From Haplomitrium mnioides (Eukaryota > Marchantiophyta > Haplomitriopsida > Calobryales): a DNA stretch of 25,791 nt. The translations under genes and the position numbers were made by a program. The DNA lies in NCBI GenBank assembly GCA_049999725.1, contig JBNGIS010009561.1:1-25791 (forward strand), given 5' to 3'. The notes beneath the pieces were generated by a model. That model made no database searches. It worked only from the letters and a program-made list of their open reading frames with translations, and was not told where the DNA came from. This document shows positions 19,415 through 25,791 of this stretch, piece by piece. Numbering within the stretch: position 1 is the stretch's first letter; each line of letters starts with the position of its first letter.

Positions 19415-20676
19415 TCAATTTTGCTTTTTGTTGAGTTCAGATAATTTTTGTAGACCAATTCCTTTTGTATGTGCCCTATGTAGGGTAGTAGGTAGGGGTT
19501 TTGTGAAAATGTCAGCCCTATTGTCTTTGCTTGGTATCCATTGCACGTTAATCTGTTCACCATGTTGTTCATGAGTATAGAAGAATTTAGGAGAAATGTG
19601 TTTGATTCTGTCTCCTTTAATGAAGCCTTGGGCTATTTGTTCAACACATGGTCTATTATCTTCATAGAGTACTGTAGGTGATTGTATAAGTTGTTGTCCA
19701 GTATTAGAGTTGATGTGATCAATCAACTGTCTTAGCCAAATACATTCTCTACTAGCCTCGTATAAGGCTATAATTTCAGCATGATTAGTAGAGGTTGTGG
19801 TGATGGTCTGTTTTGTGCTTTTCCATGAAATAGCTGTACTCCCTTTAAGGAATACATATCCTGTTTGTGATTTGGCGTCATCAAGGTCAGATAAGTATCC
19901 GACATCAGCATAGCCAATGATGTCATTTTCTGCATTTTTCGGGAAGAATAGACCCATGTCTACAGTGCCTTTCAGGTATCTAAAAATTCTTTTTATGCCA
20001 TTCCAATGGCGTATAGTTGGTTGTGAGCTATGTCTTGCCAGTAGGTTTACAGCAAAAGCAATGTCGGGTCTGGTCTGATTTGCAAGGTACATTAATGCTC
20101 CTATGGCTGATAGGTATGGCTTCTCTGGTCCAAGTGTTTGTTCTGTTTCCTTCCTTTTGGAGAACATGTTTTTTGTGGGATCTGAGGATCTCATTTCCAT
20201 AGGCGTGCTCATTGGATGAGCTTTTTCCATGTTGAATTGTTTTAGCATTTTTGATGTGTAAGTTGACTGGTGTATCAGAATGCCATCATGTAAGTGTTCG
20301 AATTGTATTCCCAAGCAGAAGTCAGGTTTGCCAATATCTCGCATTTCAAAGATATTTTTCAGTTTCTCAATAGTGTTGGAGGTCAAGCATGGTGTCCCGA
20401 AAATGTTGATATCGTCTACGTAGATTGCCACTATAATGTATTCTGGTGTTTCCTGTTTCATGAATAGGCATGGATCAATGTCGTCATTTGTAAAATTCAT
20501 TGCCATCATTTCTGATTTGAATCGTTGATAACAATTTCTGCTGCTTTGCTTGAGGCCATACATCGATCTCATGACTTGGACTGCCATTTGAGGGTCCGAT
20601 CGATTTGATGCCATTTTTGTAGCATTTGCTGAATGCTTTGTCGATGGAATGCTTCCATGTACACATGATCGATGTG
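19415..20676 (-). pseudogene. Copia B RT C-terminal half and RNase H
   Basis: Within a 447-codon open frame (20758-19415). MYGLKQ is at residues 66-71, YQRFKSEM follows, then the catalytic YVDD at 113-116 (about 20411-20422) in VAIYVDDINIFG. Next come FCLGIQFEHL, ILIHQSTYTSKMLKQF, PYLSAIGALMYLANQTRPDIAFAV and RHWNGIKRIFRYLKGT. RNase H carries its acidic set: GYADVGYLSD, SWKSTKQT..T.TNHAEIIAL, VLYEDNRPC, RIKHISPKFF and KDNRADIFTKPLP. The domain looks chemically intact over its whole length with no stop. The first 60 residues of the open frame belong to the repeat insertion, not RT. Classed as pseudogene because the polyprotein upstream is broken. Confidence 0.93.
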
Positions 20677-21175
20677 GGACTAAAGGTCCCTTGTCATGGT
20701 GTTTGTTCAGCTTATTTGCGGGTTGGACTGAAGGTCCTTTCTTTTGCCAATCTGCCATACACGTTGATGGGACTGAAGGTCCTCTGTTGGACTACGTGCT
20801 CAGCAATTGTGCTAGCTGCACTAAAGGTCCTGAAATTGCAGTGTTAAGTATGTTGTTCATTGTATGTCGCTTTCTCTTTGTCATGAAGACAGTAGGTCCT
20901 TTCTTTTGTAGCCATTTGTGGACTATAGGTCTTGTTGCAGATTTATGTGTGTGAGGGACAGAAGGTCTAACCTCATACATTTTGCAATGAGGGACAGAAG
21001 GTCCAACCTCAGCTGTTTGGCATTGAGGAACAAAAGGTCCAACCTCAGATGTGTGGCATTGAGGGACAAAAGGTCCAACCTCATATGTGTGGCATTGAGG
21101 GACAAAAGGTCCAACCTTAGATGTGTGGCATTGAGGGACAAAAGATCCAACCTCAGATGTTTTCTTCTCCCCCTC
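20677..21175 (-). repeat. In-frame GPxV minisatellite inserted within copia B RT
   Basis: Twelve copies of GGAC-N5-GTCC (with small variations) start at + positions 20677, 20725, 20770, 20818, 20887, 20920, 20956, 20992, 21028, 21064, 21100 and 21136. The last six intervals up to 21136 are all exactly 36; earlier ones are 48, 45, 48, 69 and 33. All are multiples of three, and on the - strand every copy encodes G(or R)-P-x-V or a close variant in the pol register, the regular unit reading TSEVGPFVPQCH. Only one stop (TAG at 20792) breaks it. The block sits between IYMKAPPELISR and MYGLKQ, where copia RT normally has a short link of about 15-25 residues. Confidence 0.95.
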
Positions 21176-22453
21176 AATGTGAAATGATAACCTTGATATG
21201 AGTTCTGGAGGTGCCTTCATATAGATTTGAGAGTCAAGTATGCCGTACATGTAGGTTGTAATAACGTCCATGATGTGCATTATGAGGTTCCGTTGAATGG
21301 CGAATGCTATCATATATTTGTATGTAATGGAGTCCATGTTGGGTGAATACGTCAGGTTGTAGTCTCTGCCAGGTATTTGGGTGTATCCTTTTGCAATGAG
21401 TCTGGCCTTGTGTCTGGTGATGTCGCCTTTTGCATTTCTTTTTCTGAAAAATATGAATCTGTAGTCGGTCAGAGTCATGTCGGGCGTTGTTGGAGTGATG
21501 GAGCCAAAAACTTGGCGATGAATGAGAGAATCTAGTTCTGAGTTAATCGCTTGTTCCCATTGTGGCCAGTCCTGTCTGGATTGTGCGTCCCGTACATAGA
21601 TGGGATCTAGTGTATTGTCATCTATACTTTGAGATACTGAGTAGGCAAACATGTTGTCTATGTCTGTTTTGTCTCTTGTCTAGATATGGCAGGTATGCGA
21701 GTAGTCGATGGATATCTCGTCATTGTCTGGAATTGTTGATCTTAGCGTGTCTGATGTTCTGTCTTGGGTTGGTAGTATGTCGATATTGGTGTGATGTGAT
21801 TGGCCGAGTTTCAACTTATTTTTGGAGCCAAGCGGACGTCCTCTTTTGGCTTTGGGCGCAATATCAATAGCAGGTCTGGATTCTTTTTGTAGTCTTGTAG
21901 GTGCATTTGCTGCTTCGATATGGGACTTGGTAATACCTGCTACATCACTGAATGCGTTTGGCGTTTTGGCTAATGTCTGTTGGATATGAAGTATTTTCTG
22001 TACTTCATAGTCAGATTGTCCTGTTTTGGCATCAGGTTGAAGGATCGAGTTTTTATGCCATATCTGTTCCTCTGTATGTGTTGTGGGGTTGGTAGACGTG
22101 TCCTGTGTTAAGGGTGGGAACGTATCCTCAAAGAATTGGCAATCCGCGAATCGTGACTTGAACACGTCGGATGTGCTGGGTTCGAGGTATCGAATTATTG
22201 ATGGGGATTCAAAACCAATATATATCCCTCTCTGATGCTGTGGTCCCATTTTGGTTTGGTTGGGGCCGAGGATTGGTACTATGACCAGACATCCGAAGGT
22301 TCGGAGGTGTGTAATCTTGGCGGGTATGCCTATCGCAAGTCGGTGTGGTGAGTAACGGTTGAAGGCTGATGGTCTGAATTTTATTACGTTGGCTGCATGC
22401 AGTACGACATGGCCCCATGCGGATGTAGGAAGGCTCGTGTTCAGCAGTAACGG
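21176..22453 (-). pseudogene. Copia B integrase C-terminal linker and RT N-terminal half
   Basis: The frame reads HLRTFGCLVIVPILGPNQTKMGPQ, GIYIGFESPSIIRYLEPSTSDVF and FADCQFFEDTFPP (integrase C-terminal region), then a linker ending in KAKRGRPLGSKNKLK, an AT-hook-like RGRP block. After TAG at 21680, RT begins: WPQWEQAINSELDSLIHRQVFG, FFRKRNAKGDITRHKARLIAKGYTQ, GRDYNLTYSPNMDSITYKYM, the first catalytic Asp in IMDVITTYMYG, and IYMKAPPELISR. Copia A has the same order and similar wording, so both come from one lineage. The TGA just before (22454) is one C-to-T change from CGA. Confidence 0.9.
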
Positions 22454-23173
22454 TCAAGCGATAAGTTGTATACGTTTAATTGCCGATTCAGCTATTCCAT
22501 TCTGGAAATGGACGTGAGGTACTGAGTATTGGATATCTATGCTTGCTGATGTGCAAAATTTGTTGAATGTTTTAGATGAAAATTCGCCGGCGTTGTCAAC
22601 TCTGAGAGTTCGGATTGGGTATTCGGGGAATTGTGTGGTTAGCTTTAGGATTTGTGAGAGTAATTTGGGGAATACCATATTTTTGGTTGTGAGTAGAGAT
22701 ACTTGTGACCACTTTGATGATGCATCAATGGTTACTAGAAAATATTTGAATGGCCCGGATGGAGGGTGAATAGGTCCGCAAACGTCTGCATGGATCTGTT
22801 CAAGGAATCGGGGGATTTGTCTGGTTGTTTTTTGTATTGGATGTACGATCTTAAGTTTTCCTTGTGCACATGCCATGCATGGGGATGTGGAGGATATCGG
22901 TTGTACATTGTCAGGAATACCTATGTTGTCATGTTTTAGTCTGTAAAACATGTCTTTGCTTGGTGACCGAGTCGATTATGCCAGAGTTGAGCATTCGAGA
23001 TTCGTATCGAGGATGTAAAGTATGAATAAATGTGTGTCATGTACAGTCCGGGTGGAGACAGTGGGAAGGTTTCCTGTACTTGCATATTAAGACCCTGTCG
23101 GTAGCATAATATGTAAGACTTCTGTGTTAGATGTCCTTCCTATTTGAATGTGATATCCGTTTCGTCGGATATC
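22454..23173 (-). pseudogene. Copia B integrase (DDE triad intact)
   Basis: The zinc domain lies across two small compensating shifts: L-WHNRLGHQA in one register near 22960-23000, then CMAC (residues 25 and 28 of the 165-residue open stretch 22951-22454). The core reads EQIHADVCGP (Asp56), SSKWSQVSLLTTKN, RTLRVDNAGEF (Asp119) and HFQNGIAESAIKRI (Glu155). The spacing is D-62-D-35-E, the D,D35E pattern of retroviral-type integrases. A TAA near 23090 and the shifts interrupt the pre-integrase part. All three catalytic residues are kept, unlike the related copy in copia A. Confidence 0.92.
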
Positions 23174-23983
23174 TTAGAAGCTGATAAGGTTCCTTGTGGC
23201 CGTAGGTGCGTATATGGCTGAAGGAATGTTCAGTATGGTTCTGTTTGGGAATCGTACAGTGGCTGGGCCATAGCCTTCTTCTATTTGGTTATGGCCGGTG
23301 ATAGTTGTCATTTGCCGAGTAGAAGGAGTGATCGAAGAGAAGAGGTTTCGATACTGTAGGATAGTGTGTGAGGAGCCGCTATCGATAATGCATGTGTTGC
23401 TGTGGTCTGGTGCCTGAGTTGGATCCAAATGTTGTATCGTATAGCTTTCAGGATGCATGTTGTATGTCGGGTATTTGTCGACATCGAGGATTTCTAGGAG
23501 ATTTCCATGGACTTCAGGTTGTGTATACCTGATACTGTTTTGGTATAGTTTGGCGAGGTGTGCAGGGACTCGGCATACTGATTGTGTATGTCCTCGAGTG
23601 CCGCATCTATGGCATGAGGTCTGAGTGTTCCTTGGTTGGGAGAAGTGTTTTCGGTCACGCATATGCTGTTGACCACCTCTTGGTGTCCATGGACGTGGTC
23701 TGCGGTCAGGTCTGTTGGAGGTATAATGCCTGCTATTCTTATCTCTGTTTGTGAAAGATGGAGGTCGGTTGGTATGTGAGTATTTCATACTCCCCCTGAA
23801 TCTGGGGTTTCCTCTTCCGCTACTTCTTCCTCTTCCTATGTGAGGTCCTCGAGTACGGTTTGCAGGGTGTGTATGGTGTTGTGTGAAGTGTGATTCAGGG
23901 TTTGCGAGAGGTGCAGCAGAACCGGGAGGTCGCTTTTTCGCGTTCTCCATGAGTAGTATTTGATGTTTCTCAGCTAGGAGCAT
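23174..23983 (-). pseudogene. Copia B nucleocapsid and protease
   Basis: A 269-codon open frame. Residues 43-68 are Arg/Gly-rich, as in many RNA-binding nucleocapsids. A CCHC zinc knuckle follows with C124, C127, H132 and C137 (spacing 2-4-4). The retropepsin active site is CIIDSGSSHTIL with D201-S202-G203 intact, then MTTITGHNQIEEGYGPA and SAIYAPTATRNLISF. The frame ends at TAA (23174), where copia A has Lys. The ATG at its start is internal: gag proper lies upstream in another register, separated by a one-base insertion near 23995. Confidence 0.92.
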
Positions 23984-24497
23984 ATATGCGATAAGCTCTC
24001 GAGTATCTTGTGAATCGCATGTTGCGATATTGGGATGTCAAGATAAGGTTGCTTACTGGGAATGTTGATAGGGTCTTCACTATCTGTTCTTCATCCGATA
24101 CAAGGTGGCCGCATATGGCCAGCTGGGAGGCGATCCGGAACAGTTCGTTATTGTAGTTCACAATCGATGTGTGATCTTGGACGCGGAGGTTTATCCAGTC
24201 ATGTCTCGCTGCGGGGAGTGATATGGATGTCAAATGGTCAAATCTTAATTTGAGTTCATTCCAGAGTATTCTGGGGTTGTGGTGATTCAGGTATTGAAGC
24301 TTGAGTGGTTCCACGATATGGTGGCGGATGAGGATTAAGGCTCGAGCAACGTCGCGAGGGTTTGTGCCCTCGTCGTGTGTCAGGATATCTTGGATGCCCT
24401 TTGATGTCAGGTACGTGGTAATGTCCAGGGACCATGACTGATAGTTCGATCCATCGAGTTTTAGTGTTGGGAATTTCAATGAACCGATGGGGTTCAT
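23970..24497 (-). pseudogene. Copia B gag
   Basis: Starts MNPIGSLKFPTLKLDGSNY at 24497, the normal copia gag opening (F..L.G.NY..W). It continues with LTSKGIQDIL, VEPLKLQYLNHHNPRILW, LRFDHLTSISLPAARHDW, VQDHTSIVNYNNEL, VSDEEQIVKTLSTF and LTSQYRNMRFTRYS, which match copia A almost block for block. The frame then shifts by one extra base and ends 15 codons after. Gag would form the virus-like particle. The start is the first ATG after the leader and lies in a reasonable distance (about 65-190 bases) from the candidate 5' LTR. Confidence 0.9.
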
Positions 24498-24642
24498 GTT
24501 TGCTTGATTCCTAGTGTCCAGCCGGTCTGGATTTGGTAATTGTCCAGAGCGCGTTGTTGTGCTTGGTTAAACCAGAGCGAGAATGATGAAAGAAGAAAAG
24601 AAAAGGGAAGAACGATTCGCAGTATGATCAGTACTGTGGGTC

Positions 24643-24657
24643 TCCGCATATAGCGGG
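24643..24657 (-). promoter_or_regulatory. Candidate TATA box in the copia B 5' LTR
   Basis: The + strand CCGC-ATATA-GCGG is a dyad with the TATA at its centre; on the - strand it precedes a CT-rich leader (about 24570-24615) and gag at 24497. The block between 18842 and 18974 has the same design. The LTR limits here (about 24560-24690) are weakly supported and similarity to the 18842-18974 block is low. Confidence 0.4.
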
Positions 24658-24690
24658 TATGTTTTAGATCCTGGTACCTGTTTATGCTCT

Positions 24691-25476
24691 CTTCTTAATG
24701 CGGGAAATCAAAAAGAATGAAATGAAATTGAAGTATCCTCTGAACAGAAAAAGGAAAAAAATAGAGGAAAAGTAAATGTGCTGGACAAAAAAAAATTGGC
24801 AGGTCTGGACTAGGAACTGCCCTGTAATGCGTTTCTATGTGGAATGAACGTGTTGTTGTCGTCGGCGTTGCTCGTCGCTCGTCCTGGTCAGTTGTGGTCC
24901 GCCATTGTGCTTTGTCCTGCAGATTTGGGTCAGTAGGAGGTGTTTGCCAGGGAAAAGGTGTCAGCCAGATAGCACTCAAGGAGGAACCGTTCAGAGGAGC
25001 CAGTGAGCACAATCAAGCATGCAGGGAAGAAAATCTGCAGCACAAGGGTGCCCTGAACTACTTCAATGTTCCTGATGACCAGGGAGAGTAGGATAGGCTA
25101 GAACTAGAGAGGGAGGACCCCAAACCACCTGAACCGTAGATGCAACCTCAAGGGGAGTAACAAACTTCCAAACACACAAGGGCCAAATGAGAAACCAGAG
25201 GGAGGGAAAAGAGAGCTTCCCTGATCAGTCCAACCGGTGCATAACCAGACCACAGAGCATCATTAGGGGAATGCAACAACCCGAGCGCACCAAACGAGTA
25301 GTTAGGATCTCACCTTACCATTGCATTGAGGAGATAGCATAGAGCCGAATAGGAGAACTAGGAACTAGGAAGGGAGGAAGCACTGTGTAGAGCAATCGGC
25401 CTTCCTCCTTCACCACAGCCAGAGGAGGTTCTAACCGAATGAAGGAGCTATCAACGAGGAATGATAGCCGCGAGCA
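24691..25476. other. No recognised gene; GC-richer flank
   Basis: Open frames exist on both strands (for example - 25012-24695 and + 24837-25091) but none shows a known domain. One + frame (25000-25200) is charged and broken by TAG and TAA after GAG or CCG codons, which could be old coding sequence. I cannot assign it. The last part grades into the minisatellite. Confidence 0.4.
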
Positions 25477-25791
25477 TCAGGTCGACGAAGGAGAAGTGAG
25501 AGCTGCGAGCACCAGGTCAACGAGGAAGAAGAGATAGAGAGCCGCAAATACTAGGTCGACGAGGAAGAGGAGAAAGCCGCGAGCCCCAAGTCGACAAGGA
25601 AGAGGAGAAAGAGCCGCGAGCACCAAGTCGACGAAGGAAGAAATGAGAGAGAGAGCCGCAAATACCAGGTCGACGAGGAAGAGGAGAAAGATGCGAGCCC
25701 CAAGTCGACGAGGAAGAGGAGAAAGAGCCGCGAGCACCAAGTCGACGAGGAAGATGAGATGCGGGAACACTAGGTCGACGAAGGAGAGAGA
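25477..25791. repeat. GTCGAC minisatellite with 114-base higher-order unit
   Basis: Nine copies of RGTCRACRAGG start at 25480, 25515, 25554, 25589, 25626, 25668, 25703, 25740 and 25773. Intervals are 35, 39, 35, 37, 42, 35, 37 and 33. Units three apart match best: 25554/25668, 25589/25703 and 25626/25740 are all 114 apart and share GAGCCCCAAG, GAGCACCAAG and CAAATAC variants respectively. The array is AG-rich on the + strand, so several frames are open across it by composition alone. It continues past the window end. Confidence 0.9.

Larger units (their letters stand above)
18842..24690 (-). mobile_element. Ty1/copia element B, nearly full length
   Basis: On the - strand: candidate 5' LTR region (about 24560-24690), gag, zinc knuckle, protease, integrase, AT-hook-like linker, RT interrupted by a repeat insertion, RNase H, 3' motif, polypurine tract and LTR block. 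From 23983 to 19415 the frames of gag-C, integrase, RT and RNase H share one register; gag proper (24497-23970) is offset by a one-base insertion near 23995, and a local double shift affects 22940-23010. In-frame stops are few: TAA at 23174, TAA near 23090, TGA at 22454, TAG at 21680 and TAG at 20792. Base composition is visibly more GC-rich than the rest of the window, suggesting more recent arrival. Confidence 0.85.

Noticed and set aside
20677-21175. CRISPR-like array
   Set aside because: Unit spacing of 36 bases leaves no unique spacers, the repeats are coding and diverged, and the setting is a plant retrotransposon.
20918-21187. Open frame on the + strand with repeated DRRSNL-type peptides, and a - frame of LRLDLLSLNATH repeats
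   Set aside because: Both are shadows of the 36-base minisatellite in other frames. The GPxV frame is the one continuous with pol.
20579-21200. The RT insertion as a spliceosomal intron
   Set aside because: The block keeps the coding frame with only one stop, and the candidate GT and AG ends I could pick did not restore the RT frame. Transcript data could reopen this.
25477-25770. 97-codon - strand frame with repeated VDLVLAAL, like a membrane protein
   Set aside because: It lies wholly inside the minisatellite and is open by AG/CT composition; other frames are open too.

Overview
This window looks like intergenic DNA from a plant nuclear genome, made almost entirely of decayed LTR retrotransposons. 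Evidence for a plant: a chromovirus with a C-terminal chromodomain, copia elements of the type whose pol reads IYMK..., MYGLKQ and YVDD, copia ends with an AAGGGGGAG polypurine tract followed by TGTTA, and damage dominated by TAG and TGA stops as expected from cytosine methylation. I see no intact host gene, tRNA, rRNA or CRISPR. The species cannot be fixed from this sequence.

Layout. 1-1120: long imperfect inverted repeat around a scrap of gypsy reverse transcriptase. 1121-4098: AT-rich DNA with one coding-like remnant I cannot name (2794-3129). 4099-6040, + strand: heavily broken Ty3/gypsy element (protease region, then RT). 6205-7276, + strand: coding-like, highly charged remnant of unknown origin. 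7277-10124: nothing recognised. 10125-14420, - strand: Ty3/gypsy chromovirus, 5' truncated, with gag, protease, RT/RNase H, integrase, chromodomain and candidate 3' LTR. 14789-18974, - strand: copia element A, gag to the first part of RT, lacking the rest of RT and RNase H. 18842-24690, - strand: copia element B, gag to RNase H, more complete and more GC-rich. 24690-25476: no recognised gene. 25477-25791: GTCGAC-containing minisatellite with a 114-base higher-order period, running off the window.

The three - strand elements lie head to tail. The copia B body ends in a 3' untranslated region, polypurine tract and LTR-like block, and copia A's leader and gag begin directly after that block, so one LTR seems to serve two bodies. 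A and B belong to one copia lineage but differ in state. A keeps a single reading register over about 3.3 kb with 14 nonsense codons and no frameshift. B has fewer stops, a few small indels and an intact integrase DDE triad and YVDD box.

The most unusual feature is inside copia B. Between the two halves of RT lies an insertion of about 500 bases with twelve copies of a motif encoding GPxV, built on the dyad GGAC-N5-GTCC. Six copies are at exact 36-base spacing and the rest at other multiples of three, so every copy keeps the pol reading frame. I do not recognise this from known copia elements.
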